Assembly: GCA_030831725.1 (NCBI GenBank)
Contig: JAURKN010000130.1
Span: 1-29,262, forward strand
Direction: 5' to 3'
Length of the DNA stretch: 29,262 nt
Source of the DNA: Ferruginibacter sp.
Lineage (GTDB): Bacteria > Bacteroidota > Bacteroidia > Chitinophagales > Chitinophagaceae
The translations under genes were made by a program, and so were the position numbers. The notes beneath the pieces were generated by a model. The model ran no database searches. It was not told where the DNA came from and worked only from the letters and a program-made list of their open reading frames with translations. Every line of letters begins with the position of its first letter. Within the stretch, counting starts at the first letter, position 1. Positions 21,861 to 29,106 of this stretch are shown here, piece after piece.

Positions 21861-24245
21861 TTACTCCACCATCATTTCTGTAACAACTCGAATCACATCT
21901 TCAGCGTTTGGTTTTGAGAAATAATCGCCATCACTTCCGTAAGATGGGCGATGTGCTTTTGCTGTCAGTGTTCTTGGAGCTACGTCCAACAAACGATAGC
22001 CGTTCTGCTCTTCCATCACTTTATTGAACATGTATGCTGCAGCACCTCCCGGAACATCTTCGTCCACAAAAAGTATACGACTTGTCTTGGTAAGCGACTC
22101 CCTGATCTTATGAAAACGGTCAAAAGGCAAGAGGGTTTGCACATCAATCACTTCACAGGATATACCCATGTTGGCAAGACGATCTGCAGCATCTTCGATG
22201 ATCCTCAGTGTGGAACCGTAACTGACAATCGTAATGTCATCTCCATGACGTAAAATATCAGGAACACCCAATTGAACCGTATAATCCAACAGATTGCTTG
22301 GTAATTTTTCTTTTAAACGATAGCCGTTCAAACATTCTATGACAAGACCCGGATCGTTGGATCTGAGCAATGTGTTATACATACCGACAGCTTGTGTCAT
22401 GTTTCTGGGAACACAAACATACATTCCCCTCAGCGCATTGATGATCATTCCCATGGGTGAACCACTATGCCAGATACCTTCCAATCTATGTCCACGGGTT
22501 CTTACAATCAGCGGACAGCTTTGTCTGCCTGCGGTTCTGAAATGTGTCGTGGCAACATCATCACTCAATGGTTGAAGTCCGTAAAGCAGATAATCCAGGT
22601 ATTGTATTTCCGCGATGGGCCTAAGTCCACGAAGCGCCATTCCTATACCTTGCCCCATGATGGTCAGTTCGCGAATGCCCGTATCAAAAATTCTGTCGAT
22701 GCCATATTTTTCCTGCAGTCCACTAAATCCCTGATTCACATCACCGATATGACCAAGGTCTTCTCCGAACGCTGACACCAAAGGATTGGTAGAAAACAAC
22801 TGGTCGAAATACTGATTCAAGACTTCAAAACCATTCAACACCGGAGCAGATTCATCAAACTGCAATGCAGTGGGATGAACATATAGCGCAGATTTCTCTC
22901 CTTCGTTATATAGATGAGCGTCGTACATGACCTCATTTTCCTTTTTCAGATTCTGATAGTAGTGGTCGAGCTTTTGAACCGCCGATGAGTGTTGATTTGT
23001 CAACAGATGCATGGATGAAGCCAATGTTCTGAGGACATCTCTTCTCATCGGTTCTCTGATGGATGACAGCTCCTGAATCAAACCCGGGATTGAAGGATGC
23101 AATGATGAAACCTCATTCAAAACGGAAATGGCTTGTTGAACCATATTCTTGATCGGATCTATGTATTTCTGCCAAGCATTGCTCTTCGACTGACGAACAT
23201 GATTGACAGCCTCTTCTTCAATCGCTTTCAACTCCGCTTCGTCAGCCAGATTGTTTTCCAAAATCCACTGCTTCATTTGAAGCAATCCATCCCATTCTTT
23301 TTCCCATTGCAAACGCTCTGGTGTCTTGTATCTTTCGTGGCTTCCTGAAGTGGAGTGTCCTTGTGGTTGAGTCAACTCTTCAACATGAAACAAAGCCGGC
23401 CTATGTGTATCTCTTATTTTCTGAATGGCGGACTCCAGGATTTCACACATCCCTGCGTAGTCCCATCCTTTCAATTTGTAGATGTCGATTCCATTGGTAT
23501 CCTCTCCTGCCTGTAATCCTGAAAGGGCTTCCGAGATTGAACCTTTAGTGGTTTGATATTTTTTTGGCACTGAAATACCATAACCGTCATCCCATACAAA
23601 AACCGCCAGAGGAACCTGAAGCACCCCGGCCGCATTCATGGTTTCCCAGAATTGACCTTCACTGGTTGATGCGTCGCCGATGGTACAGAAACATACTTCG
23701 TTTCCATTTCTGCTTAGTTTATCGAATGACTGCAGCTCTTTCACATTTCGAAAAGATCTGGAGGCTGTAGCAAGACCGAGCGCCCTTACCATTTGACCGG
23801 CAGTCGGAGCGATATCGCTGGAAATATTTTTACGATTTACGAGATCCAGCCATTCTCCATTCTCTTGTACAAAAGGAGTGGCAAAATGGGCATTCATTTG
23901 ACGTCCTGCGCTGAATGGATCGTTGTTGATATCCGGATCGGCATACAATTGTGCAAAAAACTGCTCTACGTTAGCCTGTCCGGTCGCAAACATAAAAGTC
24001 TGATCGCGATAATATCCGGATCTGAAATCTCCGTCCTTGAAGAACTTGGCCATCGCCACCTGTGCCACCTCTTTCCCATCACCAAAAATGCCGAATTTGG
24101 CTTTGCCGGAAAGCACTTCCCTTCTGCCCAGCAGACTGGTTTCCCTGCTTTCACAACAAATCTGATAGTCGCTCAACACTGCTTTTCTGAAATGTTCAAA
24201 GCTTAATTGATCCTGTTCGCTGATGGTATTTGTAGCCGTATCCAT
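21861..24245 (-). CDS. 2-oxoacid dehydrogenase E1, fused alpha and beta subunits
   Basis: A 794-residue TPP-dependent decarboxylase of a pyruvate or branched-chain 2-oxoacid dehydrogenase complex. The alpha part (about 1-360) has GYYRDQTFMFATG, the phosphorylation-loop-like GSHERYK and the TPP motif from GDASTSEG (190) to WDDGYGIS (218). The usual Asn pair of that motif is Asp-Asp here. A linker of about 100 residues follows, then the beta part (about 465-794) with SAFGEDLGHIGDVNQGF, DTGIRELTIMGQGIGMAL and VDEDVPGGAAAYM. The fusion is common in Bacteroidota, where it is often annotated as 2-oxoisovalerate dehydrogenase. No E2 or E3 gene is nearby, so the substrate stays open. Confidence 0.93.
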   Translation of the reverse strand: MDTATNTISEQDQLSFEHFRKAVLSDYQICCESRETSLLGRREVLSGKAKFGIFGDGKEVAQVAMAKFFKDGDFRSGYYRDQTFMFATGQANVEQFFAQLYADPDINNDPFSAGRQMNAHFATPFVQENGEWLDLVNRKNISSDIAPTAGQMVRALGLATASRSFRNVKELQSFDKLSRNGNEVCFCTIGDASTSEGQFWETMNAAGVLQVPLAVFVWDDGYGISVPKKYQTTKGSISEALSGLQAGEDTNGIDIYKLKGWDYAGMCEILESAIQKIRDTHRPALFHVEELTQPQGHSTSGSHERYKTPERLQWEKEWDGLLQMKQWILENNLADEAELKAIEEEAVNHVRQSKSNAWQKYIDPIKNMVQQAISVLNEVSSLHPSIPGLIQELSSIREPMRRDVLRTLASSMHLLTNQHSSAVQKLDHYYQNLKKENEVMYDAHLYNEGEKSALYVHPTALQFDESAPVLNGFEVLNQYFDQLFSTNPLVSAFGEDLGHIGDVNQGFSGLQEKYGIDRIFDTGIRELTIMGQGIGMALRGLRPIAEIQYLDYLLYGLQPLSDDVATTHFRTAGRQSCPLIVRTRGHRLEGIWHSGSPMGMIINALRGMYVCVPRNMTQAVGMYNTLLRSNDPGLVIECLNGYRLKEKLPSNLLDYTVQLGVPDILRHGDDITIVSYGSTLRIIEDAADRLANMGISCEVIDVQTLLPFDRFHKIRESLTKTSRILFVDEDVPGGAAAYMFNKVMEEQNGYRLLDVAPRTLTAKAHRPSYGSDGDYFSKPNAEDVIRVVTEMMVE

Positions 24246-24261
24246 ATGATAAAAATGTGGC

Positions 24262-24269
24262 CAAAAATA
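24262..24269 (-). promoter_or_regulatory. Bacteroidota -7 element TATTTTTG (fused E1)
   Basis: Exact TAnnTTTG match on the minus strand, 16 nt from the ATG; the leader would be about 10 nt. Confidence 0.5.
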
Positions 24270-24317
24270 CTACTTTCCCTCGGGTTTGTTAAAAAATGGC
24301 TAAGAAGGGGGCAGCTA

Positions 24318-24347
24318 TTTGATTTTCAGCAATAAACATTAACTTTA
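24318..24347 (+). promoter_or_regulatory. Promoter TTTG-N18-TAACTTTA (DUF1573 pair)
   Basis: TTTG followed after 18 nt by TAACTTTA (seven of eight matches), 26 nt ahead of the first DUF1573 start codon. It is arranged divergently with the fused E1 promoter. Confidence 0.55.
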
Positions 24348-24372
24348 TGCTCCAATTTCATTGTGGAACGGC

Positions 24373-24846
24373 ATGAAAAAAATCATTTTCACTCTTTTGG
24401 TATCTTTCTTTGGACTCAGCGTGATGGCGCAGCATGAGGGCCACGATCACGCCAAACCTGCCCCTGTTCAAACCAAGGCTGTGGTTATAGCTGACACTGC
24501 CATCTATCTTCCCGAGTTGATACATGATTTTGGTAAAATTCCACAAGGCAAACCGGTTCATCACAATTTCACTGTTACGAACCAAGGAAAAACCGGCTTA
24601 AAAATAGACAATGTACAAGCCAGTTGTGGCTGCACGACTCCTGAGTGGGAAAAAGATAAAACCCTTGCTCCTGGAGAAAGCACAACCATAAAAGTGGGAT
24701 ACAATGCCGCAGCGGAGGGACCATTCAACAAATCCATCACGATCACGTACAATACAGATCAAGTAAAACAATTGAATATCAAAGGAGAGGTTTGGAAAAC
24801 GCCTGCATCCAGCGCGCCAGCCAATGCTGCTTTGGAAGGACTCTAA
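24373..24846 (+). CDS. Secreted DUF1573 protein 1
   Basis: A 157-residue exported protein. I chose the ATG giving MKKIIFTLLVSFFGLSVMAQ, a full Sec signal peptide likely cleaved after MAQ or nearby; an in-frame ATG four codons earlier adds nothing. A His-rich start of the mature chain (HEGHDHAK) could bind metal. The DUF1573 immunoglobulin-like domain spans about 45-140, with HDFGKIPQG, the conserved NVQASCGCTTPEW and LAPGESTTIKVGYN. DUF1573 domains are related to the ASPM-SPD-2-Hydin group; their role in Bacteroidota is not established. The second DUF1573 gene follows after 40 nt. Confidence 0.88.
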   Translation: MKKIIFTLLVSFFGLSVMAQHEGHDHAKPAPVQTKAVVIADTAIYLPELIHDFGKIPQGKPVHHNFTVTNQGKTGLKIDNVQASCGCTTPEWEKDKTLAPGESTTIKVGYNAAAEGPFNKSITITYNTDQVKQLNIKGEVWKTPASSAPANAALEGL

Positions 24847-24886
24847 GAAAAATAAATCACATAAACACAAAATAAAACGAGAAAAA

Positions 24887-25447
24887 ATGAAAAAACTCTT
24901 ATTCGCCCTAACTGCCCTGGTTTTGACTACAGGAATTTTCGCTCAGAAGAAGTCTACAGACGTAGCCAAATTCGCCTCAGAAACCGTTGATTTAGGTAAA
25001 ATCAAACAAGACAACCCAACTACCGCCTTATTTGAAGTGACCAATATCGGAACGGAGAACCTCATTATCGAGCAAGCCACACCTACATGCGGTTGCACCA
25101 TCGGAGATTATACCAAAGAGCCGATCGCTCCCGGCAAAGTAGGTTATATCAAAGCAACTTACAATGCAAAGAATATCGGAATGTTCGAAAAAAGATTGAA
25201 TGTGAAATTTGCCGGATACGACATGCAGAATATCACCATCAAAGGTGAGGTAATCAAGAATGAAGATGCGGCACAAGCTCAAAAATCGCCAGCCGCTGAA
25301 CCAGCTGTTGTAGCCACACCTGCTACTGAGCCTGTTAAAGAAGAGATGTCTGATGCAAAAAACACAAAAGGTACAGCTCCAACAAAGAGCAATCCTGCAA
25401 AAAAAGCTTCTCCTTCTAAAACAACCAATCTGAACAAGAAGCCATAA
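24887..25447 (+). CDS. Secreted DUF1573 protein 2 with Ala/Pro/Lys-rich tail
   Basis: A 186-residue paralogue of the preceding protein. The start giving MKKLLFALTALVLTTGIFAQ supplies a clean signal peptide; the frame is open further upstream, but that part overlaps the first gene and lacks a signal. The Ig-like domain has VDLGKIKQDNP, PTCGCTIGDYT with the same Cys-Gly-Cys, and IAPGKVGYIKATYN. From about residue 125 the chain is a low-complexity Ala/Pro/Lys/Thr tail, probably unstructured and perhaps contacting the cell wall. The pair looks like an ancient tandem duplication that is co-transcribed, with a terminator after this gene. Confidence 0.88.
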   Translation: MKKLLFALTALVLTTGIFAQKKSTDVAKFASETVDLGKIKQDNPTTALFEVTNIGTENLIIEQATPTCGCTIGDYTKEPIAPGKVGYIKATYNAKNIGMFEKRLNVKFAGYDMQNITIKGEVIKNEDAAQAQKSPAAEPAVVATPATEPVKEEMSDAKNTKGTAPTKSNPAKKASPSKTTNLNKKP

Positions 25448-25470
25448 TTGAATTCCTAAATGTATTTCAC

Positions 25471-25503
25471 AAAGCCCGCATTCGCGGGCTTTGTTGTTTT
25501 TTG
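25471..25503 (+). terminator. Terminator of the DUF1573 pair
   Basis: Perfect 9-bp stem AAAGCCCGC/GCGGGCTTT with a 4-nt loop, followed by TTGTTGTTTTTTG, 24 nt past the stop. Confidence 0.85.
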
Positions 25504-25535
25504 TACCTACAAAAAACGAATTCACTTTATCAGAT

Positions 25536-25543
25536 TATCTTTG
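25536..25543 (+). promoter_or_regulatory. -7 element TATCTTTG abutting the aminotransferase start
   Basis: Exact TAnnTTTG match ending four bases before the ATG (TATCTTTGCGGCATG). Transcription would begin at or next to the start codon, giving a leaderless mRNA. Confidence 0.6.
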
Positions 25544-25547
25544 CGGC

Positions 25548-26744
25548 ATGATTAAAATAAGTCAACGCGGCAGCAGCATGCCGTCATCTCCGATCCGCAA
25601 GCTGGTTCCCTTTGCAGAAGCAGCCAAGAAAAAAGGAACAACCGTATATCACCTCAACATCGGGCAGCCCGATATCGTTACGCCTGAGGCCTGTATGGAT
25701 GCGGTAAGACATGCCGATATGAAAGTACTAGAGTATAGTCATAGTGCCGGCAATGAGAGTTACAGAAAAAAGTTGACATCCTATTACGCCAAGAATGGTA
25801 TTGAAGTTAGTTCGTCTGACATCATTGTCACTACGGGAGGTTCTGAGGCCATACTTTTTGGATTCATGGCTTGTTTGGATGCGGGAGATGAAGTGATCAT
25901 ACCTGAACCTTTTTATGCGAACTATAATGGATTTGCGGTACAGGCAGGAGTGACCGTGGTGCCTGTGAAAAGTCATATCGAAAATGGATTTGCTTTGCCG
26001 CCCATCGAAGCGTTTGAGCAACTGATTACCCCAAAAACAAAAGCGATTGTTATCTGTAACCCCAACAACCCGACAGGATATCTGTATAGTGAGAGTGAAA
26101 TGGAGTTGTTGAAATCGATTGTAATTAAACACAATTTGTTTCTGTTTTCGGATGAGGCATACCGAGAGTTTTGTTACAGCGGTAAACACATATCCGCTTT
26201 GCAGCTAAAGGGTGCGGAAGATAATGTGTTGATGATGGATACCATCAGTAAGAGATATAGTGCTTGTGGCGGCAGGATAGGCGCATTGGTAAGCAAGAAC
26301 AAGGCGGTAATGGAAACGGCGATGAAATTCGCACAAGCCAGACTGAGTCCGCCTTCATTTGCGCAGATTCTCGGAGAAGCGGCGGTAGACTTACCAAATG
26401 ATTATTTTGACGCAACCAAAGCGGAGTATCAACGCAGAAGAGATGTGTTGATAGAAAGATTGAACAACATATCCGGTGTTTTTTGTCCGAATCCGGGTGG
26501 TGCTTTTTATGCTATAGCAAGACTCCCGATTGATGACTGTGATACCTTTTGTCAATGGATTCTCGAGTCATTTGAATACAATGGCGGAACAGTTATGATG
26601 GCCCCAGCCACCGGATTTTATTCTACACCAGGGCTTGGAAAAAATGAAGTGCGATTGGCTTATGTTTTGAATGAGGATTCCATCAACAAAGCAATGGATT
26701 GTTTAGCCGAGGCATTGAAAGTGTATCCGGGTAAAACGAATTAG
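25548..26744 (+). CDS. Class I/II PLP-dependent aminotransferase
   Basis: A 398-residue fold-type I aminotransferase of the aspartate-aminotransferase-like group. I chose MIKISQRGSSMPSSPIRKL as the start because it matches the family and because the frame upstream runs through the terminator and promoter. Key parts: NIGQPDIVTP (substrate loop), TTGGSEAILFGF (phosphate binding), CNPNNPTG (Asn171 of the PLP site), SDEAY (Asp202) and SKRYSACGGRIG with the Schiff-base Lys235. The substrate cannot be fixed from sequence. The last 186 coding bases and the terminator recur 2.3 kb downstream in a broken copy. Confidence 0.93.
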   Translation: MIKISQRGSSMPSSPIRKLVPFAEAAKKKGTTVYHLNIGQPDIVTPEACMDAVRHADMKVLEYSHSAGNESYRKKLTSYYAKNGIEVSSSDIIVTTGGSEAILFGFMACLDAGDEVIIPEPFYANYNGFAVQAGVTVVPVKSHIENGFALPPIEAFEQLITPKTKAIVICNPNNPTGYLYSESEMELLKSIVIKHNLFLFSDEAYREFCYSGKHISALQLKGAEDNVLMMDTISKRYSACGGRIGALVSKNKAVMETAMKFAQARLSPPSFAQILGEAAVDLPNDYFDATKAEYQRRRDVLIERLNNISGVFCPNPGGAFYAIARLPIDDCDTFCQWILESFEYNGGTVMMAPATGFYSTPGLGKNEVRLAYVLNEDSINKAMDCLAEALKVYPGKTN

Positions 26745-26793
26745 GTAAATTCATTTTAATATCGTTAATGCAGGCCGAGGGGTCTGCATTTTT
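26557..26793 (+). repeat. Direct repeat R1 (intact aminotransferase 3' end)
   Basis: A 237-bp segment holding the last 62 codons, the stop and the terminator of the aminotransferase gene. It aligns without gaps to R2 at 28864-29100, with nine differences by hand count. Confidence 0.95.
26767..26793 (+). terminator. Terminator of the aminotransferase gene
   Basis: Ten-pair stem AATGCAGGCC/GGTCTGCATT (one G-T wobble) with loop GAGG and a short T-run, 22 nt past the stop. Confidence 0.82.
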
Positions 26794-26854
26794 GATTTCA
26801 TTAAGATAATGATGTTATTTCTATCTTATTATATGCTTTAAACATGTAAATTAG

Positions 26855-27072
26855 ATGAAATTAAATTTTGAGATGAAAGGTCGTGCTTTTGGAGAACTTG
26901 GTTATGTTGAAGATTGGAAACAATTGAGCAGATTAATAATGGAAAAAAAGAAAAAGAACTGAAAAAATAAACTATTCCCTGATTTATCCGCATTGAATAA
27001 AGATGAAGTTTTTTGCAAGCGAATTTAATTCAAGATGATGTGGTGTTTCATGGAACTTTCAGAAAAAAATAA
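26855..27072 (+). pseudogene. Possible decayed ORF upstream of the deacetylase
   Basis: A 35-codon ORF starting MKLNFEMKGRAFGELGYVED is stopped by TGA at 26960. The same frame then stays open and protein-like (KLFPDLSALNKDEVFCK) up to about 27015, after which one shifted frame continues (ANLIQDDVVFHGTFRKK) and stops directly before the ATG of the deacetylase. This reads like one short gene broken by a stop and a frameshift. I do not recognise the family. Base composition is A+T-rich like the two genes that follow. The remaining bases 26794-26854 show nothing I can support. Confidence 0.35.
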
Positions 27073-27954
27073 ATGAAATATATAGAAACATATAAAGAAG
27101 TCAAAATCGTAAAACCAGATGGAATCAGAAATAAATTGCGAAAATATGCACTAGATAGTTTGTGTTTATTGGAAAAAATAAATGGCATTCAACATGAACT
27201 CAATAGGCCAAGAATTCAATTTTTGTATATACATCATGTGTTTAAAGATGAAGAAATTGCTTTTGATAGATTATTAAAAAAGTTGAGTTTAAATCATGAG
27301 TTTCTGTCATATTCTGAAAGTGTTGCCAAGATTCAGGAAGGGAAAATCGACAAGCCATATATTTGTATAAGTTCAGACGATGGATTTAAAAACAACATAA
27401 AAGCTGCCGAAATATTAAATGATTACAATGCGAAGGCATGTTTCTTCATCAATCCATTTATCGTAGGAAATACATCATTTCATGAGATAGAAAAGCACTG
27501 TAAAAATCGCCTAAATTTCCCCCCAGTAGAATTTATGAATTGGGATGACATTGAAAAAATTCAAAAAATGGGTCATGAAATAGGTTCTCATACAATGGAA
27601 CATATAAATGTATCAATTACAGAAAAAAATATCTTTATTGACGATTGTAATAAAACTTTTGAGATATTGACAAAACAATGTGGCGAAGCAAAGCATTTTG
27701 CATTCCCGTATGGACGATTTTTTCATTTTAATGAAATTGGCCTTGAAATTGTCTTTAAATCTGGGTTTATATCATGTGCAACAGCTGAACGAGGTTGCCA
27801 TATAAATCATGATCGATTACTACAAAAGGAAGAGCTTTATATTCGGAGAGACCAAATCATTTTAGACTGGAACATCGATCATATATTTCACTTTTTAGCG
27901 AATAGCTCAAAAAGTGCAAATATTACTAATAACTTATTTAAGAAAAACAATTAA
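27073..27954 (+). CDS. Polysaccharide deacetylase (NodB homology domain)
   Basis: A 293-residue carbohydrate esterase family 4-type protein that removes N- or O-acetyl groups from glycans. Motif 1 is SSDDGF (Asp102-Asp103, the base and a metal ligand), motif 2 is SHTMEH (His173 and His177, metal ligands) and motif 3 is FAFPYG (211-214). About 85 residues precede the NodB domain. There is no signal peptide, so it probably acts in the cytoplasm on a sugar nucleotide or lipid-linked glycan. Its TAA overlaps the next ATG (TAATG), so the pair is translationally coupled. Composition is much more A+T-rich than the housekeeping genes, which suggests transfer. Confidence 0.87.
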   Translation: MKYIETYKEVKIVKPDGIRNKLRKYALDSLCLLEKINGIQHELNRPRIQFLYIHHVFKDEEIAFDRLLKKLSLNHEFLSYSESVAKIQEGKIDKPYICISSDDGFKNNIKAAEILNDYNAKACFFINPFIVGNTSFHEIEKHCKNRLNFPPVEFMNWDDIEKIQKMGHEIGSHTMEHINVSITEKNIFIDDCNKTFEILTKQCGEAKHFAFPYGRFFHFNEIGLEIVFKSGFISCATAERGCHINHDRLLQKEELYIRRDQIILDWNIDHIFHFLANSSKSANITNNLFKKNN

Positions 27955-28766
27955 TGAAAGTTATAATCTTAACGAGTTCTAAAAATGGTACAGCAGCTCA
28001 TCACTTACCATATTTAATTGAAAGTAAGTCATGCGAAATTTCTCTGGTCATACTAAATGACGGAGCAGTAATCAATACCTATAAATATTATAAGAATAAA
28101 ATTCGAAAAACAATCAAAATTGGAATTTTGGGTGCATTAAATGGGATCAGAATGCGGAAATGGTTTAACCAAGACATGGCTGAATATAAAAGAGTGGGTG
28201 ACCTACAGGAAATTTGTGAAAAGAATAAAATACCGTTCGCTACGATTCCAAGCATCAACTCTCAAAATACAATTGAAATTATTAAGAATGCAAATGCAGA
28301 TTTAGGGATCAGCTTAGGAAATGGGTACATAGGATCGAAGGTATTCAGTATACCAAAATTCGGAATGATAAATATTCATCATGAAATATTGCCGGATTAT
28401 CAAAATGCCCAAAGTATCATTTGGCAGATTTATAATAAGTCTGCTATGACAGGTTATACAATTCATAAAATTGACAGACACATTGACACAGGAGAGATAC
28501 TGCTTCAAAAAAAAATTCCCATTAGTTTTGAGAATAGCCTAAGAAAGACAATTGCTAAAACATCATTTTTTTTATTGGAATCTTCAGCAAATGGTCTTTT
28601 GGAAGTTTTGTCAGATTTTGATAACCTGTATAAAAATGCTCAACCTCAAGGTATGGGTAAGAGCTATACTACACCCTCAATTTGGCAGTATATTAAAATC
28701 TATATTAATTATAAAAAGCTAAAGAAAAGCAGCTCTCAACAAAGTAATGTCAACAGCGTGGTTTGA
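27954..28766 (+). CDS. Formyltransferase-fold enzyme, probably sugar N-formyltransferase
   Basis: A 270-residue protein with the formyl_transf_N fold of PurN, Fmt and sugar N-formyltransferases, which use N10-formyltetrahydrofolate. The catalytic Asn-His-Asp set is complete: Asn140 and His142 in INIHHEILPDYQ and Asp178 in HIDTGEIL. The spacings of 2 and 36 residues equal those of E. coli PurN (Asn106, His108, Asp144). The Fmt C-terminal tRNA-binding domain is absent, so Met-tRNA is an unlikely substrate. Coupled to the NodB gene; base count in 28081-28140 is 12 G+C of 60, against 32 of 60 in a sucA line (11401-11460). Confidence 0.8.
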   Translation: MKVIILTSSKNGTAAHHLPYLIESKSCEISLVILNDGAVINTYKYYKNKIRKTIKIGILGALNGIRMRKWFNQDMAEYKRVGDLQEICEKNKIPFATIPSINSQNTIEIIKNANADLGISLGNGYIGSKVFSIPKFGMINIHHEILPDYQNAQSIIWQIYNKSAMTGYTIHKIDRHIDTGEILLQKKIPISFENSLRKTIAKTSFFLLESSANGLLEVLSDFDNLYKNAQPQGMGKSYTTPSIWQYIKIYINYKKLKKSSSQQSNVNSVV

Positions 28767-28777
28767 TTTGTATTTAT

Positions 28778-29051
28778 TATTTTGACACAACCAAAGCGGA
28801 ATACCAAGCCGGAAGTGATTTATTGATGGGCAGATTGAAGAACATAATAGGTTTATTGTTATAGGATACTAGAGTCATTTGAATACAATGGCGGAACAGT
28901 TATGATGGCCCCAGCCACCGGGTTTTATTCTACACCAGGACTCGGAAAAAATGAAGTTCGATTGGCTTATGTTTTGAATGAGGATTCCATCAACAAAGCG
29001 ATGGATTGTTTAGCCGAGGCATTGAAAGTGTATCCGGGTAAAACAAATTAG
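28778..29051 (+). pseudogene. Truncated second copy of the aminotransferase 3' end
   Basis: The first 84 bases match 26403-26486 of the intact gene at 63 positions by hand count (FDTTKAEYQ against FDATKAEYQ). A 68-bp deletion then shifts the frame, and the rest matches 26557-26744 almost perfectly through the stop codon. There is no start and an in-frame TAG at 28862, so it cannot make a working enzyme. The sharp change from about 75 % to about 96 % identity points to a recombination breakpoint. Bases 28767-28777 show nothing more. Confidence 0.92.
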
Positions 29052-29100
29052 GTAAATTCATTTTAATATCGTTAATGCAGGCCGAAGGGTCTGCATTTTT
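28864..29100 (+). repeat. Direct repeat R2 (broken copy)
   Basis: Gap-free 237-bp match to R1, including a copy of the terminator (29074-29100, loop GAAG). Eight of nine differences lie in codons and all eight are synonymous; the ninth is in the terminator loop. Confidence 0.95.
29074..29100 (+). terminator. Duplicate aminotransferase terminator
   Basis: Same ten-pair stem as the one at R1, with one base change in the loop. Still competent, so it may now end the deacetylase-formyltransferase transcript. Confidence 0.75.
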
Positions 29101-29106
29101 ATTTAA

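Noticed and set aside
24824..24886. Upstream extension of the second DUF1573 protein
   Set aside because: Would overlap the first gene and bury the signal peptide; the ATG at 24887 gives a proper export signal.
25491..25547. Upstream start for the aminotransferase
   Set aside because: The extension is encoded by a terminator tail and a promoter element and does not resemble the family.
27954..28766. Methionyl-tRNA formyltransferase (Fmt)
   Set aside because: The C-terminal tRNA-binding domain is missing, and the gene is coupled to a polysaccharide deacetylase in a horizontally acquired setting.
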